Shown: one piece after another, positions 1 through 10,295 of the stretch | Layout of the letters: each line of letters opens with the position of its first letter | Numbering within the stretch: position 1 is the stretch's first letter | Source of the DNA: Endothia cerciana | Taxonomy: Eukaryota > Ascomycota > Sordariomycetes > Diaporthales > Cryphonectriaceae | Assembly: GCA_026119935.1 (NCBI GenBank) | Contig: JALRMH010000012.1 | Span: 372,001 to 436,000 of the forward strand | DNA length: 64,000 nt | Direction: 5' to 3' | Notes under the pieces: generated by a model | Database searches by the model: none | What the model was told of the DNA's origin: nothing | Seen by the model: the letters and a program-made list of their open reading frames with translations, nothing else | Translations under genes and position numbers: made by a program

Positions 1-868
1 GCTGGAACTGGATCAGGCCGATCTTGGCCTTCTCCATCCGTACTGGGCCGCCAGCATTCTTGATCACTGGTTGGGTGAGGACGAGACCCTCCACCAGCTC
101 GCTGTCCTCAATTGTACCACCAACCTTCTTGACTGTTCGGATGTTCTTCAGGTCCACGTTATCTGCGGTCTTGATATCTATCGTCTTGGTAACGCTGTTG
201 ACCGCCATCGGACCCAGTAGATTGGCATACTGTGACACGATCTTGGAGGACAGCGACGTGTTGGCCGCCTGCAGTAGGGCTGAGGTATCTGAAAGCGAGA
301 TCGGTTGCGACATGTCATGGAGAACCTCGACTGCGGCAGCGGCAGCTCGCTGGAACGATTCGGATATGACCGATGGGTGGATGCCTTTTGACAGGAGGCG
401 GTCGGCGGCGCCCAGCAGCGCACCGCAGATGACGACCACGGAGGTGGTGCCGTCACCGGCCTCGACGTCTTGTGCGTTGGACAGGTTGACCAACATCTTG
501 GCTGTGGGATGCAGCACGGACATACTCTGCAGCATGGTGCTGCCGTCGTTCGTGATTATGGTCTCGCCCTTCCCGCTGCGGATCATCTTGTCCATGCCTC
601 GGGGCCCCAAGGAGGTTCTGATCGCGTCGGCAACGGCTAGGTGTATTGTTAGGTGCTCAGTCCTCACGGTAAAGTAATCGTAGAAGGGTGAGGGTGGCAC
701 GGCGTACCTCTTGCTGCGACAATGTTGGATGATCTAACAGCCATGGGCTTCTCCTTGTTCTGTACCCAATGTTAGAGACCAGCTCGAGGAGCTTCGCGTA
801 GCTCTGCAGCTTACCTTGAAGGCGCCTCCTCCATTTCCACCGCTTGCTGGTGCCGCGGCCGTTGCCAT
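1..868 (-). CDS. CCT4: CCT/TRiC chaperonin subunit delta, N-terminal part (runs off the left edge)
   Basis: One of the eight subunits of the cytosolic group II chaperonin, which folds actin, tubulin and WD40 proteins using ATP. Three exons are visible on the minus strand: 868..815, 759..708 and 636..1 (continues beyond the window). Splicing restores the family N-terminus: a Gly/Ala-rich start, then NKEKPMAVRSSNIVAAR, then AVADAIRTSLGPRGMDKMIR. The nucleotide-binding signatures TSLGPRGMDKM, ITNDG and GDGTTSVVV are intact. The order and wording fit delta (CCT4) better than other subunits. About 247 residues are present of a usual ~530. The start at 868 is the only ATG that joins in frame through the first intron. 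It is divergent from RPT1, with 543 bp between the start codons. Confidence 0.93.
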
Positions 869-1411
869 CTTGACTGTGAGACTGTCTGAGTATCTTGGGT
901 GGTCGGAGGGAGGGGGTGGAAGGCCTTGGGAGGACGTGTCTGCTCAGGCTGTCGTTTGTAATTTGGTAAAGCTTCGCAGTAACAGACAGACCGTCTGCCC
1001 CTCTGCAAGCGCGACCCCAGGGAATTTTTCGAGCATTGCTCTGCCTGCCCGCCATCCTGACGTGGGGCCAGCAGCTCGGTACGTACCTGCGCCCCTGGGC
1101 ACGCTGGGCCACCCCTAACCTGGGCTAGATCCGACCCAGTCAGCCTCGAAGCAAGCAGGGAGCCTGGCCTCCGGACGCCGCGTTCAGAAGCTCCAGCAGG
1201 CAACTTCTGATTACGATACCAGACAGCCGCCATTCTGCCAACTGACCTCCGTCAAGCACCCTGCACTTCCATAACAACGACACCACAACTGAGCTTCGCG
1301 ACACCAAGGCCACCTCATTCTGTCCTTCCCTGTTTGCACTGCAGCCCTTGTCCAGGTTCTTCAACCCGCAATCCGCCCCGGCGCATTTAAGGATCCCCGA
1401 CGTCAGTCAAC
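869..1411. promoter_or_regulatory. Divergent promoter region between CCT4 and RPT1
   Basis: A 543 bp gap between two divergent start codons must hold both promoters and 5' leaders. I see no clear TATA box, and no exact copy of the yeast Rpn4 site (GGTGGCAAA). Other short open frames here on both strands look like chance. Shared control of the two proteostasis genes is inference. Confidence 0.5.
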
Positions 1412-2909
1412 ATGGTCTGTACCCGCTGCTGTCCCGGTCTCGATGGCAAGTCCTCGCGCTGACAAACAATCAGCCTTCTGCCACAGGTTCCAGCTGGGAG
1501 AAGTACCAAAAGAACTACGCCGACGATGAGATAGAAGAAAAGAAGATCATACCCCTCTCCGATGAGTCCGTACCCGACATCTGCGACACGAATCATTCAT
1601 GACGGCATCATGTTGACTGTGGCTATAGGGATATTCAAGTCCTCAAGACTTACGGCGCTGCGCCGTATGGGGCCGCCATCAAGAAGCTGGAGCAACAAAT
1701 AAAAGAGAGGCAACAGAGCGTGGATGAGAAGATTGGGGTCAAGGTATGAGGACCACCTTCTGCAGGCGAGCTCAACCCGGCGCTGACTTTCGTGTCCAGG
1801 AATCAGATACCGGTCTCGCACCACCACATCTCTGGGACGTACCAGCCGACCGTCAACGAATGGCCGAAGAGCAACCGCTTCAGGTAGCGCGGTGCACAAA
1901 GATCATTCCGGACGAGAAGGATGAGTCCAAGAGCAAGTACGTCATCAACGTCAAGCAGATTGCCAAGTTCGTCGTTCAGCTCGGCGAGCGTGTGTCTCCC
2001 ACCGACATCGAGGAGGGCATGCGCGTCGGTGTCGACCGCAACAAGTACCAAATCATGCTTCCCCTACCGCCCAAGATCGACGCCTCGGTAACGATGATGA
2101 CGGTCGAGGAGAAGCCAGATGTCACCTACGGCGATGTAGGTGGCTGCAAGGAGCAGGTCGAGAAGCTGCGTGAGGTCGTCGAGATGCCCCTCCTCTCCCC
2201 AGAGCGCTTCGTCAACCTCGGTATCGACCCGCCCAAGGGTGCGCTGCTGTACGGGCCTCCCGGTACTGGCAAGACGCTCTGCGCGCGTGCCGTCGCGAAC
2301 CGGACAGATGCTACGTTCATTCGTGTCATCGGCTCCGAGCTGGTGCAGAAGTACGTTGGTGAAGGTGCACGTATGGTGCGTGAGTTGTTCGAGATGGCTC
2401 GTACCAAGAAGGCCTGTATTATTTTCTTTGACGAAATCGACGCTATCGGTGGTGCGCGCTTCGACGACGGTGCTGGTGGCGACAACGAGGTGCAGCGGAC
2501 GATGCTGGAGCTCATCACCCAGCTAGACGGATTTGACGCTCGGGGTAATATCAAGGTCATGTTCGCGACCAACAGACCGTCTACGCTCGACCCGGCGCTG
2601 ATGCGTCCTGGTCGTATCGACCGCAAGATCGAGTTCTCGCTCCCGGATCTCGAGGGCCGTGCCAACATTCTCCGCATCCACGCCAAGAGCATGTCAGTCG
2701 AGCGAGACATCCGGTGGGAGCTGATTTCTCGACTGTGTCCCAATGCCACGGGTGCTGAGTTACGCAGCGTATGCACTGAAGCGGGTATGTTCGCCATCCG
2801 CGCGAGGAGAAAGGTGGCAACGGAAAAGGACTTCCTGAGTGCGGTGGAGAAGGTCATCAAGGGCAATCTCAAGTTCAACTCGACTGCGTCTTACATGCAG
2901 TACAACTAG
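1412..2909 (+). CDS. RPT1: 26S proteasome regulatory subunit 7, AAA ATPase Rpt1
   Basis: AAA+ subunit of the 19S base, which unfolds ubiquitinated proteins and feeds them into the 20S core. Best model is four exons: 1412..1414, 1474..1565, 1629..1743, 1800..2909, giving 439 aa, the usual Rpt1 length. The first coding exon is the ATG alone: joining it to the acceptor at 1473 gives MPSATGSSWEKYQKN, close to the known fungal N-terminus. No other ATG joins this frame with a normal-size intron. Visible motifs: coiled-coil N-terminus, DTGLAPPHLWD, OB-domain VINVKQIAKFVV, Walker A GPPGTGKT (about residue 223), Walker B IIFFDEID (about 280), the SRH region ATNRPSTLDPALMRPGRIDRK, and C-terminal SYMQYN. 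The donor at 1566 (GTCCGT) is unusual but fits GTNNGT. Confidence 0.94.
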
Positions 2910-3707
2910 ATGGGCTATCCCGAATACCGAGGCAATGGAGCGAGGGCGGCGGGCAATGCTCTGTATGTACGAGTATGGGTTACGGAGTTGCTAGGCAGCA
3001 TCACGTTAGACAGCATGAAGACATCCCTGGTATTTGACGAGTCGAAGATTGGCATCTCAAATTGCTCTCTCGGGTAGTGTTCGGCGTGACGGAAATGATT
3101 GCTTTAGGAGGTTGCCCGTGTGCTCGGTCCCAGCAGCCCGTTCGACAAGCTGGCAGGCTGTGTGTATGGCAGAAGAAGTTGGCTCCAAACGGGAATGTGC
3201 CAGGAGCTTGTTCTCGAGGTCACTGTTCCAGAGCAGTTCCACAGAGCCGACTGCACACAAAGTACGGTTCAATAGGAGGTGCATCCCGCTTATTTCGATA
3301 TTCACACGTGCACATCTAGTTCACCATAATAATCAACGTGATCAGCTCAAATCTCCCAACCTCTTCAGATGATGATGATTTACGACGTAATGCTAATTGG
3401 GGTATTATTGATGCTATGCCGGTTTCTTTCTGATGATGACTTTGGATGTGGCTCGTTATTTTCAAGGTCCCTGACTGGCCAGTCAAAACACCGTAGGTCC
3501 CTGGTTGTGTAAATCAATACTGTCTCCAGACTTCTCTCCCTTGGCCTTCATATGGACCTGTGCTAATCTCCCCCGTGACAACTCCCATCGCTGAGAGGTA
3601 ACCTTTGCTCGCGTTACCTTCCACGACAGTAAAGACGTGATGCGAATGTCTACGATGTCTCTTAGATTGTGCGTGGTCGTTGGCTTGCCTCCTCCGAGCT
3701 GTCGTAT
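2910..3707. other. Intergenic region downstream of RPT1
   Basis: About 800 bp between the RPT1 stop and the stop of the convergent Cys-rich gene. It should hold both 3' UTRs. The small open frames inside show no family resemblance and no codon bias. I see no repeat or RNA gene. Confidence 0.5.
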
Positions 3708-4547
3708 TCACATCCCGAGGCAGCCCAGACAAATGACCTCCCCTTCCGAGCCCGCTTCTACGCAGCACTGGCTGCAGATCCTCCGGCGATGGCCTCTGCC
3801 CCCGGCTTGGCCCCATGTCCTGACCCGTTTCGTCCGATGCTGCGGCTCATCCCGGTACGCTTCATCCGTCGGGGGCGCGTCCTCCATGCAGAACGACCGG
3901 TCCAAGCCGCCCTGGACGCAGCTCTCCTCATCGCCCTCCGGACCATCCCTACCCTCCTCGTGGTCGTCCCTCATGAGGTTGCCATCGCTCCCATCATGTG
4001 TTGTTGCCGTTGTGGGTGTTGGTAGGGCGGATGTGCCCCTCCATCCAAGACACTCACGGATGCAGACGTAGCATGTGCGCTCGCCGCAGCCCTCGCAGTC
4101 AGCGTAGGAGTCGAGCTCCGCCTTCTTGGTGGGCCTGCGGTGGCAGATGTGGCACGGGCTGAGGTTGGTGGGTGGCGCCCTGGACGGGGAGTGCCTGGCG
4201 GAAGCGGATAGGGAGCGGTTCTGTCGTGAACCTGGCGTCAGGGGCGCCTGTCGCTGCTGCTCTTCGTTCGCCTGCCACTCGGTGGCGGCCGTCATGCGTA
4301 TCTTCTTGGACAGGGGGCTCAGGAAGGCTATCGGCTTCCTGGGCGGGGCGCCATGATGTTGGTGCTGGTGGTCGTGCGGGTAGCGGTCGTGGAAGCCCTG
4401 CGGGCTGAGGAGGCTGCTGTCAGCTGGTGGAGCGGTGAAGATGGCGGCGGATGCCTCGTCGACATACATGGCGAAATGGAGATCTTCCTCGACGTCGTCC
4501 TCATCCCGTCGTCTCTTGCGCGGGAAGGGTTGGGAGAGGGAAGGCAT
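3708..4547 (-). CDS. Conserved fungal cysteine-rich protein, probable zinc-binding, function unknown
   Basis: Single-exon gene of 279 aa. The N-terminal ~150 residues are basic and low-complexity, with a likely nuclear signal (PFPRKRRRDEDD), a His-rich stretch and several SP sites. The C-terminal half holds two Cys-rich knuckles, CHICHRR..CEGCGERTCYVCIREC and, after an acidic spacer, CSQCC..CLGCL. This arrangement looks like a two-part RING/B-box-like zinc module of the kind seen in uncharacterised Pezizomycotina proteins. The first ATG of the frame is at 4547; the frame is open further upstream but only from a TTG. A nuclear zinc protein is the likeliest reading, but no biochemical role can be inferred. 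Confidence 0.72.
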   Translation of the reverse strand: MPSLSQPFPRKRRRDEDDVEEDLHFAMYVDEASAAIFTAPPADSSLLSPQGFHDRYPHDHQHQHHGAPPRKPIAFLSPLSKKIRMTAATEWQANEEQQRQAPLTPGSRQNRSLSASARHSPSRAPPTNLSPCHICHRRPTKKAELDSYADCEGCGERTCYVCIRECLGWRGTSALPTPTTATTHDGSDGNLMRDDHEEGRDGPEGDEESCVQGGLDRSFCMEDAPPTDEAYRDEPQHRTKRVRTWGQAGGRGHRRRICSQCCVEAGSEGEVICLGCLGM

Positions 4548-5964
4548 CGTCGTGGCGAGGACGGCTCGGTTGTTTACTGTACGCTGAAGTCGAGGCGCTT
4601 GAGGTTCCGATGCTGTCCCGGCGAATTCAAAACCTCTGTATGGTAGCGAGGGAGGGCGTCTAAGTGGCAAATCCAGAGTTCTCCGCAGTAAAGATCGGTG
4701 TGAAACGCCGAAAGACCGGTCTGATGTCCAAGGACATCGAATGTGGTGAACAGGAGAGGTCTGCAAGGGCCTCGGAGGCAGAGGAAGGATGGCAGTGTTG
4801 CGACAACATTGGAAGCAGCCGAGTGGAGGGAGGATCGGATGAAAGGCCCCGGAAACCTTCCGGTGGCGCGTAGATTACTGGGCCTGCCGATATGATAAAC
4901 TATTAGAGTGCATGCAGCTGGGGCCCAAACACTGCTACAGTAGTACCGAACCACACATGCCTGGGAGTTGCCATGTGCCATCCAAAACACACCCGGCCAG
5001 CCTAGCCACAGAGAGCCAATGCACAAGACCCAATTCACCTCGTTTGGCTGTGTTTTCTGCCTTTATCCCAAGGGACTGCTATTGCTCGTTTTTAAAAGTC
5101 CCGTCTTCCTGGGAGGCATCGGTAATGGCAGCGCCAGCTACACAGGGGCCTGAGACAAGCCATTCTACCTAGTACAGCAGTGCTTGGCGATGCTTCTCCG
5201 TGGAACCACAAACAGCTATGCGGCTCAGGGGCCGGCGGCCCGGCGCCGCTCTGTTTCTCATTCCCTGCATCGCGAGCCTGCTTCCTCCCATAGGAGAGAT
5301 GGATCGACATGGCCGGCTGCCCGGATCTGGGGGATCGAGCTATCACCAACCCCCCGTGTGTGGAATGACTGCACCACGGCTGCTTGAGTATCACGCACGA
5401 GGCATAGCCGTCTCGCATCTTGACTCCCAACATGGTGAGATAATTTGCATCGGACTCGATGACCTCGGACTCGACGACCGTAGACGAGGCGATCTGTACG
5501 CGTCTTGCGTGAACTCTCCCCGGCACATCCGCCCTGGAGGCTCGCACTGTTTGCATAATTGCATCGAGACCTCCACCACAGACCATACGCGGGCAGAAGG
5601 ATCACCAATTGACCCCTCGGCGCCATGCGGGGCTTGCATGTCTCTTGGTAGTTGCTTACTCACGACGTATGTCTCAGTGCCATGGATCTTTTGCAACCAA
5701 ACACATGTGAGTGCCTAGCGATGCTGGCTCGGGGCCGTGAATCAGGAAACGCTTCTCAGCATCAGCAAGGCTCCCGAACAACAACCGGAGATGCCATGGC
5801 ATTATAAAGTTGGCGTAGCCCTCAAGAGTCCTAGCTGGTTCTTGGACTGATCCCTTCAAGATACAAGGCAAAGTTGCTTCTTGGCTTTGAATAGTAGCGC
5901 GACATCCCGAAAAGTACACTTCATATTCTGCTCAGTCTATCTCAGGTGATTACTCCCGAGTATC
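4548..5964. other. Intergenic region, no gene recognised
   Basis: About 1.4 kb holding the promoter of the Cys-rich gene (left) and of the hydrolase (right). Short open frames at 5092..5586 and 5258..5626 on the minus strand resemble nothing I know and lack splice or codon support. No repeats seen. Confidence 0.45.
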
Positions 5965-7420
5965 ATGGCTTTCAAGTTCAGCACGGACGAGTCATTCCAC
6001 TTTGAGGTTATCCGCAACCTCGGGCATGCCGCATAGTTAGCCCCCTTTCCCAACCTACTGCTCTTCATATTGATCTTACAAGTCTTCCAGTGGTGGTAGT
6101 GATGTGAGTGAGGTGCTCTACACCATTCCTCAGATCAAAGTGGGAGACTTTGAGTCCTGTGAGTCGGCAACCCCGACAGACATGGTCTTGAGCTTGACGC
6201 AGAAGGGACCAAAGCTTGCTGACACCACTCGGAAGGGTCTGGTGCCTGATACAAGAGAGCAGAGAGGAACCCTATCTCCATCCGGGACAGCCTCTTCCGG
6301 GCCGCGACCTACTTCCGTCTCGCGGAATTCTTCCTCCATGGCAACTGGGAGGATGCCCGCATCGACGAGCTGTGGAAGAAAAACGTCGACTGCTTCACGA
6401 AGGCCATCACGTATCTCCCGGCCCCGGGGGAGAGGAAGCTGCTGCCGACAGGTGGATTTCAGGTCCCAATCTATTGGTTTAGGGCGAGCCCCGACGAGAG
6501 CGTAAAGAGGCCCACGCTCATGCTCTTCAGTATGTGAACTCCGTCCTCTCAATCTCGCGTTCGGGCGAAGCAGGCCACCCTCGGGAGGCGTGGTGGCTAC
6601 CTCTAGAGCCCTTGTCTTCCCCACTGCTCCCAGAAGCTCCCCCACTGTCTGAGAGGATCCCCAGAAGAGTACCCACTAACCATGATGGTAATCAGTCGGC
6701 TTTGATTCTGGTCCAGAGGAGATGCTCCACCAGCACGGCTTCGCGGCCCTGGAACGCGGCTACAATATCGTCTGTCTGGAAGGGCCCGGTCAGGGCACCG
6801 TCCGACGTGAGCAGGGCCTAGGCTTCACCCATGAATGGGAGAAGGTGATTACACCGGTGGTCGACTTCCTCGAGACGCAGCTGAGTGTAGACACGACCAA
6901 GATTGCCCTCCTTGGCTTGTCCCTGGGCGGGTTTCTCTGTGGGAGGGCGGCTGCGTTCGAACATCGCATCGCGGCGCTGGTGTGCAATGATGGCGTCCAC
7001 GACTTCGACGCCTATGGTGACTCGGGTTTCCTCAAGGAACTCAACGTCAAGGACAATGAAGAGAGCATCCAGGCTTTCATCAACGATACCAGCCAGCCTA
7101 TGGGCCCTCGTTGGTTGGTCGCTCACGGTCTGTGGTCCTTTAAAGTCAAGACTCTGGCGGAACTAGGACGGAGCTGGGGCAAGATGTCCATGGCTGGCTT
7201 GGCGGACAAGATTCAATGTCCCGTTTTTGTTGGGGACGCTGTAGCCGATATGTTCCTGAAAGGTCAACCTCAGAAGCTGGCAGAGGCGCTTGGAGACAGG
7301 GCTACGCTCTACACGTTCACCGCCGCCGATGGGGCCGAGTTGCATTGTGAGGAGGGGGCCCTCAGGTTCTCGAACCAGGTGATTCTTGACTGGCTTGACG
7401 AGAAGCTCGCAGTGAACTGA
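5965..7420 (+). CDS. Alpha/beta hydrolase of the 2,6-dihydropseudooxynicotine hydrolase-like fungal family; N-terminal region possibly disrupted
   Basis: The C-terminal domain is intact: LMLF..GFDSGPEEMLHQHGF, nucleophile elbow GLSLGGF, acid region VGDAVADMF, and a His in GAELHCEEGA. An N-terminal cap (MAFKFSTDESFHFEVIRNLGHAAY) is typical of serine hydrolases related to DHPON hydrolase and pigment-pathway hydrolases. An open model is 5965..6035, 6091..6158, 6260..6529, 6696..7420 (377 aa). It lacks about 25 residues (usually beginning Trp) between GDFES and RNPISIRD. Bases 6198-6264 can be read as the missing piece (KLAD..RKGLVPDTREQ) but in a different frame, as if 2 nt were gained near 6262. 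Either the gene is frameshifted or an unusual splice shortens the cap. Substrate unknown. Confidence 0.68.
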
Positions 7421-7878
7421 GGGTTTGCTACAGACGACAGATTACAGACGCGAGAGGGATAGCACGTAGCCAGCCTCGCATAAATAGACAGATCAAAGCA
7501 AACCGTAAGAAGATCCACCATGGGAGAGCCTTCCAGGATAGTCCCCTGTCTCCAGCTGGAACGGCGGCACGTGGGCGGCTCTCACCACAGCAGAATGAAG
7601 TGACGTTCCTAGGGTTAGGGTCGAGGCGCGGTCTCCACAGACTAGGCAGGCGGTGAAGCTTGAAGGTGCAATAACCCCACCTTCTTAGTAAGCCAGCCTG
7701 TCACGCCTTCGAATGCATGCGAATCCACCCATTCCGCTTCTTCCTCTTCCGAACCAAGCCGTCCACCTGGACAACCAGTCCTCTTTCAGCCACCTGAACA
7801 ACGATACCACCATCAGCACACGCCCCCAACCTACGATCACTCGATTGTGGACGATTCAGCAAACATCGACATCAAGAT
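7421..7878. other. Intergenic region between hydrolase and SF3B6
   Basis: About 460 bp, tandem orientation. It should hold the hydrolase 3' UTR and the SF3B6 promoter. Nothing else is apparent. Confidence 0.45.
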
Positions 7879-8640
7879 ATGAGTCGCGTCGCCAAACTCG
7901 CCCCGGAGGTAAACCGGTACGTGAGCCCACTGTGACGCTGCAGGCCGCACAGGCTTGCTATCATGCATCCCCACCCTCCCTATCACGAGCACACGAGCAC
8001 ACGATACGATGCGACCCGACGCGGTCTCGCTGATGCGTGCCGTCGACGACGTTCACGACTATAGACCATGCCCGAGAATCTGTCCATTGTGTTGAGGAAC
8101 GCCGCTGACCTGGTTCGTGATGTCTAGAGCTTTATTCGTCAAGAATCTAAGGTCCGTTACCGATTGGTACCCTCCCAGGTTGGACGACATCAGCGCTGAC
8201 AGACCTCGACAGCTACAACGTGACGCCTGAGGAGCTCTTCGAGCTCTTCGGCAAGTACGGACCTATCCGGTACGTCCCCAGCGATACAACACCTCAGTTA
8301 TGTCGAGGTTGATGCTGACGTCCCCGCAGCCAGGTCCGCCAGGGCATTGCCGCCAACACCAAGGGAACTGCCTTCGTTGTCTATGACGACGTCATGGATG
8401 CGAAGCAGGCCTGCGACAAGCTGAACGGCTTCAACTTCCAGGGCCGTTACCTTGTCGGTATGTTGTCTACGCTTCTTGCCCTCCCCCCCCCCCCCCCGGG
8501 AGTTGAAACGGCGGCACGCGCTAACCTCCCCCTGCCCAGTCCTATATCACCAGCCAGAGAAGATGGTCAAGTCAAAAGAGGACCTCGAGGCCCGCAAGGA
8601 GAATTTAGCGCAGCTCAAGAAACAGCATGGCATCGATTGA
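7879..8640 (+). CDS. SF3B6: Splicing factor 3B subunit 6 (SF3b14a/p14), RRM protein at the branch point
   Basis: Small RRM protein of the U2 snRNP SF3b complex that sits near the branch-point adenosine with SF3B1. Five exons (7879..7916, 8128..8151, 8213..8269, 8330..8457, 8540..8640) give 115 aa. The product reads MSRVAKLAPEVNRALFVKNL, then LFELFGKYGPIRQVRQGIA, TKGTAFVVYDD, the family-typical GFNFQGRYLVVLYHQPEKM, and ends KKQHGID. Exon 2 is only 24 nt. The last intron carries a run of 15 C (8483-8497). The stop is TGA followed by CAATTC, and the frame then stays open for 76 codons (see the separate entry). Confidence 0.93.
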
Positions 8641-8871
8641 CAATTCGACGGGCCTCAGGGCCGGCCCCTTCAGACACAGAAGCGACGCTCTGAAGGCCCG
8701 TCGTCTCCCACCGAATCCTCCAACTCCACCAACAGGTCGGCCTCGCGACCGATCTCTACCCCGACCAAGAAGGGCAAGCCGAGGCCCGAGACCATGAAGA
8801 CTGGAAGATCTAGGAATTCATTCTCCGGCTTCATTCGCGGCCTCCTACCGACCGTCCCTGAGTGCGCTTGA
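8641..8871 (+). other. Candidate stop-readthrough extension of SF3B6 (76 codons, in frame)
   Basis: Directly after the SF3B6 TGA the same frame is open to a TGA at 8869-8871. The 76 codons keep a strong G/C preference at third positions, about 70 percent by hand count, and encode an S/T/P/K/R-rich segment with SP and TP sites and RS dipeptides, ending in a more hydrophobic FSGFIRGLLP stretch. The stop context TGA-CAA-TTC matches five of six positions of the CARYYA leaky motif. No ATG lies in this frame before codon 52, and no GT-AG pair that removes the stop is obvious. This could also be a 3' UTR open by chance. Confidence 0.4.
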
Positions 8872-10295
8872 TTCTTGGACGCCAAACGAACGAAATTTCG
8901 AGAAGCGTTAGGATCATGCGGAAGGACTCGGGCAACGTGTGCGACGGGACTCTCCTATTTCTTTTTCGAGAGAGCCTTATTACTTGTGTTATGAATGACA
9001 GGGCTCGTGCTTGAGCTCTGCATAAGATTGGCATCACGAGGACCCTGGACGACGTTCGTTCTCTTCTTTGCGCGGGCAGTGGCGGAGCATCTATCGATGC
9101 CGTGTCGGTATGACATTTTCTCGACTCGCAAGGGCGACTGAATAATTCATATCGGGATCTGTGCCGTTACAGGTTGTGAGGCACTCTGGCCGCACTGCCT
9201 ATACCTCACTTGTGCTTCGAATGACCTTGAGAGTGAATTGTTGACCTTCCACGGATCCTGTAATGCACACCGTTGTTCGTCCGCAGCCATTTGTAATATC
9301 TAGTTCTCCTGTCGACTATTGCCTCCCCTGGTCCGTTATCAAGGAGTTGTGTGGGCCGTTCTCGTCGCCTCTGACCTGAGATTCGACCGACGTGAAGGCC
9401 CGGGTGTTTCGTTTCGAATCTGGATTATGTACAACTGTAAACCGAGATGAGACGGCAAATGTATACGAGCCCCGCGAGTGTCGGTAGATTTATGCCCGTA
9501 TTTTTCGGTGGCTTGAGGATAGCACTTTTATGTATATCTGTAGAATCCAAGGCCCTTTTGGGAGTTATGGGATCGCCACTGCACTTAAGCTTAACCCGTG
9601 TCAACTAGAACTGATTGAGGCGTGTGGCTGCTGTGAGCCCCCCCCCCCCCCTTCCCAGGGAGAGACACCGGGTCATTCTGCGGAGTCTGGCCCAGGCCCT
9701 ACTTAATGCTGGCGGCAGTGGAGAGTGGCTGTCTCAGGTTTCCCACGCTGCATGCATAGCGGGCCACACGGGCTGACGCCTCCGTTCATCGCTGATTCTA
9801 CTACCTGGTCTAGGTGGTCTAGCACCCAGGTAACAGGCTCATGCGCCCACCAGCCAGGCCCGGAACCTTGTTCTCGCTCACTCTTCTCCACGGACTCGTG
9901 ACGAGGTGACTCGAGCTTGCTCCATCCACTCACCGGCACCCTGTGTCGACCCCATCTCGTCGTCCCCTCCTTCGTATCTCCCTACCGACCGTCGACCTCT
10001 TCTCCAGGCGAGTTCCTCAAGACGCTCCGAAGTCATTCAGAGGCTAGCCCCTCTTGTTTAGGCAGTGCAGTTCACTCGGCTGTGCAGATCCATCCGGCTT
10101 ACTTATCGATCCTTCGCTGCTCTGACGTCGACGGAACCTCCACCTAAATAGTAGCAGCGCGCTGAGGGTCGACTTCGTCCGTCCCCATCGATTTGTAGCC
10201 TCACACGAACGCTCCTTGGCTGCCTGGTTATTCATATCCTCCCTCGAGTACAACATACACCACCGAGGATCGCAGTGTCACAAACATTTACATAT
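8872..10295. other. Intergenic region with a poly(C) run
   Basis: About 1.4 kb between SF3B6 and the STIMATE-family gene. It contains a run of 14 C at 9638-9651. No open frame here resembles a known protein; 10140-10295 is the likely promoter and leader of the next gene. Confidence 0.45.

Noticed and set aside
2910..3077. Open frame after the RPT1 TAG (about 55 codons)
   Set aside because: SYMQYN is the invariant Rpt1 C-terminus needed for docking on the 20S core; TAG-A is not a leaky context.
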